15,730 bases of DNA from Clostridiales bacterium (GCA_031269415.1 JAISZF010000256.1:1-15730); one strand, 5' to 3'. Counted from the stretch's first letter, positions 1-6,849 are shown. A program made the numbers and translations. Notes: a model not told the origin generated them from the letters alone.

Positions 1-28
1 AAACGGCTCCGGAATTCCGGAGCCGTTT
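1..28 (-). terminator. Perfect palindromic hairpin, likely terminator of the minus-strand gene ending at 94
   Basis: The first 28 bases are a perfect inverted repeat: two 12-base arms (AAACGGCTCCGG and its complement) around an AATT centre. It lies 65 bp beyond the stop of the minus-strand gene ending at 94. On the minus strand the arm ends in TTT and the T-tract that would complete a terminator lies outside the window. On the plus strand only TTTCATTCT follows, which is a weak tail. Confidence 0.6.
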
Positions 29-93
29 CATTCTGTGGAGAGACTGCGTACCCGTAGATGGGTTTAGCATTTGTACGTTAACACTTTTGTACC

Positions 94-417
94 TTAAACT
101 GTGCTGTGCGTGAAGCTGACGATTCTGTCGACGGGAATCTCCGTTATGGCTCCAAGCCGCGAATTAACGCAGGAACCATCACATCCGCCGCCGAATAAAC
201 CGCCAAGCAGCCCGCCTATGCCCCATCCGGTACATTCGCTGCCGCAAGGGCACGCGGGAGGGGCGCCGATGGCTGTAATCAGTTTCACGGAACACTCGGT
301 AATGCCAGCCAGCACTCCGGTAAATCCGGAGCCGGACACGCCGCCGCTGGTGGTGAAGACTGTTACCGTTTGACCGATATACCTGGACAAGCTGTCAATA
401 AAGCAGCGATCGCGCAT
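94..417 (-). CDS. Small Cys/Gly-rich Sm-like protein, clostridial spore-associated (CotB/YuzF-like) type
   Basis: This is a 107-residue protein with no signal peptide or membrane segment. The N-terminal half (about residues 9-50) is beta-rich, with RYIGQTVTVFTTSGG followed by SGSGFTGVL. This recalls the Sm-like N-terminal module of CotB/YuzF-type spore proteins and a group of small clostridial proteins with the same opening. The middle holds two cysteine clusters (CPCGSEC near 56-62 and CDGSC near 79-83) separated by a glycine-rich stretch. The C-terminus IPVDRIVSFTH resembles the last beta strand of the same group. The start is supported by AGGAGG about five bases upstream of ATG. A sigma-K-like promoter candidate lies at 541-568. 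The function is not known; a spore-coat or metal-binding role is an inference from family resemblance and cysteine content. Confidence 0.7.
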   Translation of the reverse strand: MRDRCFIDSLSRYIGQTVTVFTTSGGVSGSGFTGVLAGITECSVKLITAIGAPPACPCGSECTGWGIGGLLGGLFGGGCDGSCVNSRLGAITEIPVDRIVSFTHSTV

Positions 418-540
418 GGACTCCTCCTCTCCTGACCCCCGCGACGCGTCGGAGGGATCATCGCGTAGAACCGCCGGTATCGCAAACGCGCCTTTTCATC
501 TTGTACTATGTCGTGCGCTCACGATTCAGGCTGTCCTCTG

Positions 541-568
541 TATAATATGAAGGGGTGTCCATATATGT
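541..568 (-). promoter_or_regulatory. Candidate sigma-K/sigma-E-like sporulation promoter
   Basis: On the minus strand CATATTATA (541-549) matches the sigma-K -10 pattern CATAnnnTA. An AC dinucleotide (567-568) sits 17 bases upstream, where the sigma-K -35 element is expected. It would give a leader of roughly 115 nt before the gene starting at 417. These patterns are short and degenerate, so support comes mainly from the spore-type character of the downstream gene. The site starts just after the rubrerythrin stop codon. Confidence 0.3.
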
Positions 569-575
569 TACCGAT

Positions 576-1121
576 TTAACTAAAATATCTGCTCAAAAGC
601 CCTTGGAATCCCCTTCCATGCCTGGCTTCGTCCTTGCACATCTCATGCACTGTGTCATGTATGGCGTCCAGGTTCAGTTGCTTTGCCTTAACGGCTAAAT
701 CCTTCTTGCCCTGTGTAGCGCCGTGTTCCGCGGCCACCCGCAGTTCAAGATTTTTTTTGGTGGAAGGTTCCACGACCTCGCCTAAGAGTTCGGCGAAACG
801 TGACGCGTGATCGGCTTCCTCAAGCGCGTAACGCTTGAAAGCGTCCGCTACCTCCGGATATCCTTCCCTGTCGGCCTGGCGGCTCATAGCCAGGTACATG
901 CCGACCTCCCTGCACTCGCCCTCATAGTTCTGCCTCAAGCCTTCAACTATTTCTGGATCAACGCCTTGAGCTATGCCGATAACATGCTCGTCGGCGAATA
1001 CAAGACCTTCCGTCGGCAGCTCCGAGAATTTCGAGGCCGGCGCTTTACACAGCGGACATTGCTCCGGAGGCGTATCACCTGTATGAACATATCCGCAAAC
1101 CTGACAAACCCACTTTTTCAT
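576..1121 (-). CDS. rbr: Reverse rubrerythrin (rubredoxin domain N-terminal), NADH peroxidase-type
   Basis: This 181-residue cytoplasmic non-haem iron protein reduces hydrogen peroxide (and, through partner reductases, oxygen) with electrons from NAD(P)H in anaerobes. The domain order is that of reverse rubrerythrins. An N-terminal rubredoxin domain has C6-x2-C9 and C22-x2-C25 iron ligands. A C-terminal four-helix diiron domain (about 55-181) shows E-x6-Y near 67-76, EEADH at 101-105, E132 and DEARH at 164-168. The length matches the clostridial revRbr family. ATG at 1119-1121 is preceded by CGGAGG. The gene appears monocistronic, with a consensus promoter and PerR-box-like operators directly upstream, so it is probably peroxide-inducible. 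The family assignment is secure. The symbol is generic; the C. acetobutylicum homologues are called rbr3A/rbr3B. Confidence 0.95.
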   Translation of the reverse strand: MKKWVCQVCGYVHTGDTPPEQCPLCKAPASKFSELPTEGLVFADEHVIGIAQGVDPEIVEGLRQNYEGECREVGMYLAMSRQADREGYPEVADAFKRYALEEADHASRFAELLGEVVEPSTKKNLELRVAAEHGATQGKKDLAVKAKQLNLDAIHDTVHEMCKDEARHGRGFQGLLSRYFS

Positions 1122-1142
1122 AAATCCTCCGTGAATTAATAT

Positions 1143-1175
1143 TAGTAATCATTATCGATTTCTTAATCATTATAA
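1143..1175 (-). promoter_or_regulatory. Two PerR-box-like operators over the rubrerythrin promoter and start site
   Basis: Against the PerR box TTATAATnATTATAA, the minus-strand sequence TTATAATGATTAAGA (1161-1175) matches 12 of 14 fixed positions. CGATAATGATTACTA (1143-1157) matches 10 of 14. The first overlaps the -10 element and the second covers the expected early transcribed region. PerR is the known metal-dependent peroxide repressor of reverse rubrerythrin in Clostridium, so the placement is as expected. The Fur, Zur and PerR boxes are related, so the exact regulator is inferred from the target gene. Confidence 0.65.
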
Positions 1176-1196
1176 GTCAATAATTTTTTTTGTCAA
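1169..1196 (-). promoter_or_regulatory. Consensus sigma-A promoter of the rubrerythrin gene
   Basis: The minus strand carries a perfect -35 TTGACA (1191-1196) and a perfect -10 TATAAT (1169-1174) separated by 16 bases. Transcription would start near 1162, giving a short leader to the GGAGG at 1126-1130. Such a strong core promoter normally needs repression, which fits the operator-like sites overlapping it. Confidence 0.85.
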
Positions 1197-1208
1197 GAGA
1201 TTTTCATT

Positions 1209-1873
1209 AGCATAAAACGCTATTTTTCGATCTAGTATGAATATTGATAAAAAATGAGATGCGGGCCTGAATATCCCCCATTTATGAATCTGATAATTTC
1301 TGTGAGACTGTTGCCGATGTTCACAAAGTCAATGGCGTTTTCCGGGGCAGCAGCGGGCTTAAATTCCTTTATTACGGGCATATTAGCTTTTACCGCGTCA
1401 TAAAAGGCTATCTGTCCGCCATATTCATCAGGTTCGGCGTAAAACCGATCGTACATCGACGACGACAGTATAATATACTTCAAGTCTGGATTTTTAGGTT
1501 TGTTTATATCGCCACCCTCGAAGGCGTCGAATATCGTTGCGGGTCCTGTGGGATTAAACGGCGTATAGCCCTCGTAGGAAGTATTTTCCTTCGTCGCCCC
1601 TATTTCCGAAGTATAATCGACAGAGGCGTTGCGGGTATCAATAGCCTTTGCGAAATACATTGTCTGCGCAATTGAACCGAGAAAAAGGTTAATGAACGAA
1701 ACAGCGCAAAGCGCCGACGCGATGACGGGCAAAGCCAATCTTGACGCTGGCTTATCTGTGCGCCGTGCAATAAAATCGACAAGTAATGGTTTAACCCTTT
1801 CAACTATTTTCCAAACGCCTATTGCCGCGAAAAGCAATCCAAAAGCATAAAACGGTACACCTATTTTTCGATC
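1209..1873. repeat. Imperfect 24-bp direct repeat flanking the glycosyltransferase remnant
   Basis: AGCATAAAACG followed directly by CTATTTTTCGATC occurs at 1209-1232. The same two blocks recur at 1844-1854 and 1861-1873, separated there by the six bases GTACAC. All 24 shared bases are identical. The distal copy is in the coding frame of the truncated gene; the proximal copy begins within its stop codon and runs past it. The coordinates given span both copies; the interval between them is the remnant itself. It may mark a duplication or rearrangement junction. Confidence 0.75.
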
Positions 1874-1876
1874 AAA
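1232..1876 (-). pseudogene. C-terminal remnant of a GT-C (PMT/ArnT-like) membrane glycosyltransferase
   Basis: The reading frame is open from a TAA at 1877-1879 to the stop at 1232-1234, about 214 codons. The only near-start codon is a TTG at 1835-1837 without a good ribosome binding site. It encodes two hydrophobic segments (starting VPFYAFGLLF, and LPVIASALCAVSFINLFLG) and then a soluble domain. The string KYIILSSSMYDRFYAEPDEY resembles the extracytoplasmic C-terminal part of dolichyl-phosphate-mannose/polyprenyl-phosphate glycosyltransferases. The catalytic N-terminal membrane domain, normally 300 or more residues, is absent, so this is unlikely to be active. An expressed short membrane protein cannot be excluded. 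Flanking direct repeats suggest how it became isolated. Confidence 0.65.
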
Positions 1877-2002
1877 TTAGTTGTTATAAGGGTGATATCA
1901 ATTTCAATGGGTTTGCGGTGTTTTTGGCGAAGGCAGTCTGTCCGGCTGCGGCGACAAAACATTAGGACACTTGTAGTAATCATTGATAATGCCGCGCAAT
2001 TT

Positions 2003-2140
2003 TTAGATAGCGTTCCACTCCTCATCGACGCGGCTCGCGCGCAACCGACGCGCCTCATCCTCGTCCATTGAGGCATACTCCGCTTCACGCGCGCGGCGAA
2101 CCTCATAGATATCGTCAACGTCGAAAACCGTTTTGTTCAC
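2003..2140 (-). CDS. 45-residue acidic/arginine-rich small protein, possible orphan antitoxin
   Basis: A GTG start at 2138-2140 lies behind a strong GAGGAGG ribosome binding site, and the frame runs 45 codons to TAA. The product opens MNKTVFDVDDIYEVRRAREA and is highly charged, mostly helical by appearance, with no cysteines or membrane segment. Short proteins opening with a similar FDV-x-D-I-x-x-(I/V)-R pattern occur beside toxin genes and mobile elements in Clostridia, so an antitoxin-like role is possible. No partner toxin is visible on the same strand next to it. The charged, regular composition and good ribosome binding site argue for a real gene; the function is unknown. Confidence 0.45.
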   Translation of the reverse strand: MNKTVFDVDDIYEVRRAREAEYASMDEDEARRLRASRVDEEWNAI

Positions 2141-2204
2141 GGCAATTCCTCCTCGTCAATTATTAAGCTGGGCGGGGTCAGTATTTTTGGACACAAACAT
2201 TATT

Positions 2205-2522
2205 TTATATCTCTATACCCGTCCGCAAAATCTCTTTGACAAAAGGATTATCGTTTTGCAATTCGGATGTCGGAAATACATGAGGTTCAATGTAAAAACC
2301 ACGATATTTCCGCGTCAATCCGAGCAACAGCGAAATGACATCAACGGAACTCTTATTTTCAAATTCATGCGAAAAAAAGCACAAATCTATATCGCTGCCA
2401 TTATCGGCTACGCCCTTTGCATAAGAGCCAAACAGAAAAACGCGGTCAATCGGCATAGTGTTCTTCACGTCAGTGACATAATTGCTGACGGTCTGATTTA
2501 CGGTTTTAATGTCAAAAGCCAT
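2205..2522 (-). CDS. MNT-type minimal nucleotidyltransferase (antitoxin of a HEPN-MNT module)
   Basis: This 105-residue protein has the minimal nucleotidyltransferase core. FGSYAKG at 31-37 supplies the G-S motif, and SDIDL with D44 and D46 supplies the metal-binding D-x-D. A third acidic position may be E in YIEPHVF. In described HEPN-MNT pairs the MNT protein neutralises the HEPN ribonuclease, by AMPylating a tyrosine in the MntA/HepT case. The ATG at 2520-2522 follows AAGGAAG by seven bases. Its first 25 bases overlap the end of the HEPN remnant, the usual translational coupling. The C-terminus FVKEILRTGIEI is typical and complete. Because the HEPN partner is N-terminally truncated, this may be a surviving antitoxin without its own toxin. 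Confidence 0.85.
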   Translation of the reverse strand: MAFDIKTVNQTVSNYVTDVKNTMPIDRVFLFGSYAKGVADNGSDIDLCFFSHEFENKSSVDVISLLLGLTRKYRGFYIEPHVFPTSELQNDNPFVKEILRTGIEI

Positions 2523-2749
2523 GCGAACACTTCCTTCGTTTTTTCAAGGACTATTTTTACTTCCTGCTCATTAAGCAATGCGCTTATTTTCTCTTTATAA
2601 CTCGTATATCGCCCTTTGATATAGAACGCGGACAAATCATCAAACAACTTATACCGTTCTTCGGTTATGGTTTCAGGCAACAAGTCCGCAAAATTACCAA
2701 CAATCTGGCTTATGGCGTGTATGCGTGGAATATTGTCATCACGGTTGAA
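2498..2749 (-). pseudogene. N-terminally truncated HEPN-domain toxin
   Basis: The frame is open from a TGA at 2750-2752 to the stop at 2498, 83 codons, and corresponds to the C-terminal half of a HEPN domain. It includes HAISQIVGNF, LSAFYIKGRYTSYKEKI (with the arginine/tyrosine region near the HEPN active site) and the closing helix VLEKTKEVFAWL. HEPN toxins of HEPN-MNT modules are usually about 110-140 residues. The first helices with the conserved dimerisation region are missing here. No ATG or GTG lies in frame; the first usable codon is TTG at 2681-2683, with no clear ribosome binding site. A good promoter remains immediately upstream at 2777-2805, so the lost part appears to have been deleted between leader and coding region. 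Confidence 0.7.
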
Positions 2750-2776
2750 TCACACCCAATCTTTCGGTTTAATAGC

Positions 2777-2805
2777 AGTATACCATAAATTACGCGCTTT
2801 TACAA
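2777..2805 (-). promoter_or_regulatory. Candidate promoter of the truncated HEPN-MNT module
   Basis: On the minus strand TTGTAA (2800-2805) and TATACT (2777-2782) are separated by 17 bases. Transcription would begin near 2770 and run directly into the HEPN remnant and the MNT gene. It faces away from the polA promoter about 60 bp away. Confidence 0.6.
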
Positions 2806-2866
2806 CGCGGATTTTCAAAGCTCTCTGATTTGCCCTATAACGTTTTCGACACCATATAAACAAAGG

Positions 2867-2895
2867 TTGATTTCTCAAGCCTACTAGGTTATCAT
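2867..2895 (+). promoter_or_regulatory. Candidate sigma-A promoter of the polA operon
   Basis: TTGATT (2867-2872) and TATCAT (2890-2895) are separated by 17 bases and would start transcription about 65 bp before polA. Both hexamers match the sigma-A consensus at four to five positions. No strong Shine-Dalgarno sequence is visible next to the polA ATG; the nearest purine-rich run, GAAGGGAAGG, is about 30 bases upstream. Confidence 0.5.
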
Positions 2896-2968
2896 AGTAT
2901 CGACGCGAGCAATCACGTACGAATTTTGAAGGGAAGGCGGCGGCCAAGAATCTACGGCTGTCGATATT

Positions 2969-5641
2969 ATGAAAGAAAAAATCCTGTTAATCGACGGAAA
3001 CAGCATCCTAAACCGCGCGTTTTACGCGCTGCCTGTTTTGACAAACAGCGGCGGCGAGTTTACAAACGCCGTTTACGGATTCTTGAATATATTCTTTAGA
3101 TTCATCGACGAGGAACAGCCCCGTTACGCGGCTGTCGCGTTTGATCTGCGCGCGCCTACGTTCAGGCATAAACTGTACGCCGAATATAAGGGCACGCGCA
3201 AATCCATGCCGGAGGAACTCAGGCCGCAGGTCGATCTGATTAAAAATCTGCTGAAATTAATGCGGGTAAAGATATTCGCCTTGGAGGGCTGGGAGGCCGA
3301 CGATATTTTGGGCGCGCTAGCCGTTCAGGCGGAAGAGTCTGATCTCATGCCCGTCATAATAACCGGCGACAGGGATCTCCTTCAAATCGCCACGGATACC
3401 GTTAAAGTCCGCATCCCCAAAACAAAAGGCGGTAAAACCGAGGTGGAGGATTATCTGGCCGCCGACGTTCTGGAGAGGATCGGCGTCACGCCTACGGAAT
3501 ATATCGACGTAAAGGCGCTTATGGGCGACACGTCCGACAATATCCCCGGAGCGCCGGGAATCGGCGAAAAGATCGCGGTAAAACTGATTCAGACATATAA
3601 GACACTGGAAAACTGCCTGGCGCTCGCCGATGAAGTCAAACCGGCACGCGCTTCCGCGAGTCTGAAAGAGAATAAGGAATTGATCCTGCTGTCAAAACAG
3701 TTGGCCGCTATCGCCAAAGACGCTCCCGTTAAGTTGAACATTGAGGAAACCCTGCTGGACGAGCTCTACAACGAAGCCGCGATGGCTGAGATTCAGCGTT
3801 TGGAATGCAAAAGCATCCTGCCGCGCTTTTCTTCTCGCAACCGAATCGAAGAAAGCAGCCCGTCGGATCGGCGCGGCCCCATACGATCGGAAACCGAAGC
3901 CGCGGCTCTGCTCGCCGAACTGGCCGACGAGAGTTCGCTCACCTCTTTCATACCGCTTTTCGAAGAAGGCGAATTCTTCGGGATAGCCTTTGTCGTAAAT
4001 AAGAACGATCACGTTTCATCCATCTTTATCCAGACGTCCGATTCGTTAAGCACCATGCGGCTGATTGAACTCTGCGGCGGTTACTTCGCCTCAAACGCCG
4101 ACAAACTGACTCACGACATTAAAAGCTCCCTGTCTTTCCTGCGCTTCCACGGGTACCCGTTAAATCACGTCATATTTGACACCATGCTGGCCGGCTATAT
4201 CCTCAACGCGTCCAAACCCGCTTACGACATAAGCGACATCACGGCGGAATTCCTCAATTACGGGCGCGTGCAGTCGCCGAAGTCATTCTGGGGCAAAGGC
4301 AAGACCAAACGCGCCATAAGCGAGATACCCGACGGCGAGCTGACCGCTTACGCGTGTTCCCGCGCCGAGGCTGTCTTACAATCCTATCCCGTTATGCGCG
4401 GCAAACTGTTTGAAAACGGCCAGACAGAATTATATGAGCAAATTGAGTTTCCTCTGGCCGAAACACTCTCCGAGATGGAATCGGCGGGCATAAAGGTTAA
4501 CCGTGAGGAGCTGATTCGATACGGCGACGAGTTACAGAGCAGCGTTGACAGTCTGACGCGGGAGATCTACAGTCTCGCCGGCGAGAATTTCAACATAAAC
4601 TCACCTACTCAATTGAGGGTGATACTCTTCGAGAAACTGGGGCTTAAGAGCGGCAAAAAAACCAAGCAGGGCTATTCCACCGCCGCCGAGTCGCTGGAAA
4701 AGCTGAAAGCCGATCACCCGATTGTCAGCAAGATACTTGAATACAGGACTTACGCCAAACTGAAATCCACTTACGCCGACGGCCTGCTTAACGCGATGGA
4801 TCCGACGACATCGAGAATATACTCCACGTTCAACCAGACAATAGCGTCAACAGGGCGCATCAGCAGCACCGAGCCAAACCTTCAGAATATACCCATACGC
4901 GTCGAACTTGGGCGCAGGCTGCGAAAGGCGTTCATTCCGGAGGATGGCTTTATCTTTCTTGATGGGGATTATTCGCAGATCGAACTCCGCGTGCTGGCGC
5001 ACCTGTCGGGCGACGAAGTCTTGATCAACGCGTTCAAAGAGGGGCAGGACATCCACCGGCTTACGGCGTCGCAGGTATTTAACACGCCCTTCGATCAAGT
5101 CACGCAGGAGCAGCGCGGCGCGGCAAAGGCCGTGAATTTCGGTATTGTGTACGGCATCAGCGCGTTCAGCCTGAGCGAGGATCTGGGTATTTCCAAGAAA
5201 GAAGCGGAGGCGTATATTAGCGGGTATTTCGCAAAATATCCCAAGGTCAAGGAATATCTGGACAACGCGGTCGCAAACGCAAAACGTGACGGCTACGCGG
5301 CCACTATTTTCGGACGCAGACGGCGCATACCGGAATTGAGTTCCTCAAACTTCAACGACCGCTCGTTCGGCGAGCGCGTCGCGATGAATATGCCGGTCCA
5401 GGGCGCCGCCGCCGATATTATCAAGATCGCCATGATACGCGTGTCTAACCGCTTGAAATCAGAAAACAAAGCCTCGCGCCTAATCCTTCAGGTACACGAC
5501 GAATTGTTGCTGGAGGTTAAATTGGACGAGCTGGAATCCGTATCGACTCTGCTGAAAGATGAAATGGAGAACGCGGTGAGCTTATCCGTGCCCTTGAAGA
5601 CGGATCTTCATACAGGTGAAACGTGGTATGACGCCAAATAA
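2969..5641 (+). CDS. polA: DNA polymerase I
   Basis: This 890-residue family A polymerase fills gaps and removes RNA primers in replication and repair. Residues 1 to about 290 are the 5'-3' exonuclease/flap domain, with LLIDGNS at 6-12, EADDILG, TGDRDLLQ and MGDTSDNIPG metal-binding motifs. The central region is a degenerate 3'-5' exonuclease fold: no D-x-E pair is seen, and the third-motif region reads YACSR rather than Y-x3-D, so proofreading is probably absent, as in Bacillus and Thermus enzymes. The polymerase domain has motif A DYSQIELR (D667), motif B R716-x3-K720-x3-F724-x3-Y728 and motif C VHDE (D844). F724 is the dideoxynucleotide-discriminating phenylalanine form. The start is set by the conserved MKEKILLIDGNS opening. 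Its end overlaps coaE by 14 bases, which indicates an operon. Confidence 0.98.
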   Translation: MKEKILLIDGNSILNRAFYALPVLTNSGGEFTNAVYGFLNIFFRFIDEEQPRYAAVAFDLRAPTFRHKLYAEYKGTRKSMPEELRPQVDLIKNLLKLMRVKIFALEGWEADDILGALAVQAEESDLMPVIITGDRDLLQIATDTVKVRIPKTKGGKTEVEDYLAADVLERIGVTPTEYIDVKALMGDTSDNIPGAPGIGEKIAVKLIQTYKTLENCLALADEVKPARASASLKENKELILLSKQLAAIAKDAPVKLNIEETLLDELYNEAAMAEIQRLECKSILPRFSSRNRIEESSPSDRRGPIRSETEAAALLAELADESSLTSFIPLFEEGEFFGIAFVVNKNDHVSSIFIQTSDSLSTMRLIELCGGYFASNADKLTHDIKSSLSFLRFHGYPLNHVIFDTMLAGYILNASKPAYDISDITAEFLNYGRVQSPKSFWGKGKTKRAISEIPDGELTAYACSRAEAVLQSYPVMRGKLFENGQTELYEQIEFPLAETLSEMESAGIKVNREELIRYGDELQSSVDSLTREIYSLAGENFNINSPTQLRVILFEKLGLKSGKKTKQGYSTAAESLEKLKADHPIVSKILEYRTYAKLKSTYADGLLNAMDPTTSRIYSTFNQTIASTGRISSTEPNLQNIPIRVELGRRLRKAFIPEDGFIFLDGDYSQIELRVLAHLSGDEVLINAFKEGQDIHRLTASQVFNTPFDQVTQEQRGAAKAVNFGIVYGISAFSLSEDLGISKKEAEAYISGYFAKYPKVKEYLDNAVANAKRDGYAATIFGRRRRIPELSSSNFNDRSFGERVAMNMPVQGAAADIIKIAMIRVSNRLKSENKASRLILQVHDELLLEVKLDELESVSTLLKDEMENAVSLSVPLKTDLHTGETWYDAK

Positions 5642-6251
5642 GCCGATCATTGGAGTAACAGGCAATTCAGGCTCGGGCAAGGGGACGGTAAGCGAAATTC
5701 TGCGGCGTATGGGCGGGTTCTGCCTGGACGCGGATCTTTTGGCGCATGAGGTTATGGAATACGGCAAACCGGCGTATATTGAAATATCGAATATATTCGG
5801 GGAATCCGTTCTAGCGGCGGACAAAAGCATAGACCGCGTGAAATTGGGCGGCATTGTGTTCCGTGACCCCGTCAAACGCAAAATCCTTGAGCGTATTGTA
5901 CACGCTCAGGTTAAAATTTCGTTCTCGCGCCTGGCTGCCCGCGCTCAAGGCGATTACCCGTTCATTGTCTGGGACGCGCCGTTGCTGGTCGAGGCCGGAA
6001 TGCACGGAGAGTGCGGCTTGGTAATTCTGGTAACCGCCCCGTTCGATATAAAACTGACACGCATAACCGCCAGGGACGGGATAACGGAAGAACGCGCCCG
6101 GCTGAGGCTCTCCGGGCAGCCATCGGAAGAGTGGCTCTATAACAGGCTCGTCACGGATATTGGCGATACTCACGTGAAAATTATTGAGAATACCGGCAGC
6201 ATAGAAGACTTGGAATATAAAACGCGCGCGGCAGCCGCGGCTGTTAGGTGA
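5628..6251 (+). CDS. coaE: Dephospho-CoA kinase
   Basis: This 207-residue cytoplasmic kinase phosphorylates the 3'-hydroxyl of dephospho-CoA with ATP, the last step of coenzyme A synthesis. It shows an N-terminal P-loop GNSGSGKGT (residues 12-20), LDADLLAHEV in the CoA-binding region, DAPLLVEAGM as the conserved DxPLLxE motif, and the C-terminal R-x2-GQPS and IIENTGS patterns of CoaE. The P-loop has Gly after the Lys, with Thr one place later, an adenylate-kinase-like variant. ATG at 5628 is preferred: AGGTG lies 10 bases upstream and the product starts just before the first strand. A GTG at 5616 would add four residues. The start lies inside the end of polA, implying translational coupling. 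The polA-coaE pairing is common in Firmicutes. Confidence 0.95.
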   Translation: MTPNKPIIGVTGNSGSGKGTVSEILRRMGGFCLDADLLAHEVMEYGKPAYIEISNIFGESVLAADKSIDRVKLGGIVFRDPVKRKILERIVHAQVKISFSRLAARAQGDYPFIVWDAPLLVEAGMHGECGLVILVTAPFDIKLTRITARDGITEERARLRLSGQPSEEWLYNRLVTDIGDTHVKIIENTGSIEDLEYKTRAAAAAVR

Positions 6252-6255
6252 TGGA

Positions 6256-6849
6256 ATGTTTATTGCTGTTAAGCTAAGCGGTTTAAAAGTATTGTTCTTT
6301 CGTATTATAGCTGTCATAATCCTGGCTGTGTTGGTTATAAGCGTGTTCAGTTTCAGGTATCCGCTTAAATATCTCGACATAATCGTAAAAAATACGGATA
6401 TTTACGGGCTGGATCCCGCCTTGATCTGCGCGGTTATCCACGCTGAAAGCAAGTTCGCGGAAGAAGCCGTATCGCGCAAGGGCGCGAGCGGTCTGATGCA
6501 AATAACCGAGAGTACCGGTGATTGGATGGCCGAGCAGATGGGCTTGCCGGACTATAGTTTCGACGAGATCTTTGAACCTTCGCTTAATATCTCCATTGGA
6601 TGCCGGTATTTGTCGTGGCTGCTCAATCGTTATGAGAGCGTGGATTCAGCGGTGGCAGCGTATAACGCCGGCAGCGGAAACGTGGACAAATGGCTAAAGA
6701 ATCCGATGTATTCCGCCGACGGCAAAAATCTGGACAATATACCGTTTAAAGAAACACGCGATTACGTAAGGCGTGTGCGCGTAAACAAACTGATCTACGA
6801 TTTTATTCTTCATAATAAAGGCTCAAAAAAACTTTTTGGAGAAAATTAA
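6256..6849 (+). CDS. Membrane-anchored SLT-type lytic transglycosylase
   Basis: This 197-residue protein has an uncleaved-looking N-terminal membrane anchor (about residues 11-33) and an SLT catalytic domain (about 36-185). Lytic transglycosylases cut peptidoglycan glycan strands non-hydrolytically, leaving 1,6-anhydromuramic ends. The catalytic glutamate is E64 in IHAESKF. GLMQIT at 79-84 and AAYNAG at 134-139 are the other family motifs, and ETRDYV at 166-171 closes the domain. The start lies four bases after the coaE stop with AGGTGATGG overlapping that stop. Its stop overlaps the next start by one base (TAATG), so expression is coupled to coaE and to the lipoprotein gene. It probably acts outside the membrane in wall turnover or sporulation-related remodelling. 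Confidence 0.95.
   Translation: MFIAVKLSGLKVLFFRIIAVIILAVLVISVFSFRYPLKYLDIIVKNTDIYGLDPALICAVIHAESKFAEEAVSRKGASGLMQITESTGDWMAEQMGLPDYSFDEIFEPSLNISIGCRYLSWLLNRYESVDSAVAAYNAGSGNVDKWLKNPMYSADGKNLDNIPFKETRDYVRRVRVNKLIYDFILHNKGSKKLFGEN

Noticed and set aside
437..470. GC palindrome around GACGCGTC in the leader of the small Cys-rich protein gene, considered as a riboswitch or operator.
   Set aside because: The stem is short and lacks a T-tract or any conserved aptamer sequence; chance symmetry is likely.
1861..2118. Minus-strand 85-residue frame rich in Arg, Met and Cys.
   Set aside because: It reads the 45-residue gene in another frame, has no ribosome binding site and its composition is typical of a shadow frame.
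2163..2200. GC-rich then T-rich stretch containing GGGGTCAGTATTTTTGGACA, considered as an insertion-sequence end.
   Set aside because: No matching inverted repeat, target duplication or transposase fragment is visible nearby, so an IS end cannot be supported.
2184..2225. Plus-strand translation VFLDTNIILYLYTRP looks like the start of a PIN-domain toxin.
   Set aside because: The following frame has no PIN features and runs antisense through the MNT gene. The last third of the string overlaps the MNT C-terminus, and there is no start codon or ribosome binding site. It is either coincidence or at most a fossil of a few codons.
2750..2947. Minus-strand 65-residue frame upstream of the HEPN remnant.
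   Set aside because: It covers the divergent promoter region, has a very basic shadow-like composition and no ribosome binding site; its end overlaps the HEPN promoter.
5811..6380. Minus-strand 189-residue frame across coaE and the transglycosylase start.
   Set aside because: It is antisense to two well-identified genes; there is no independent support.
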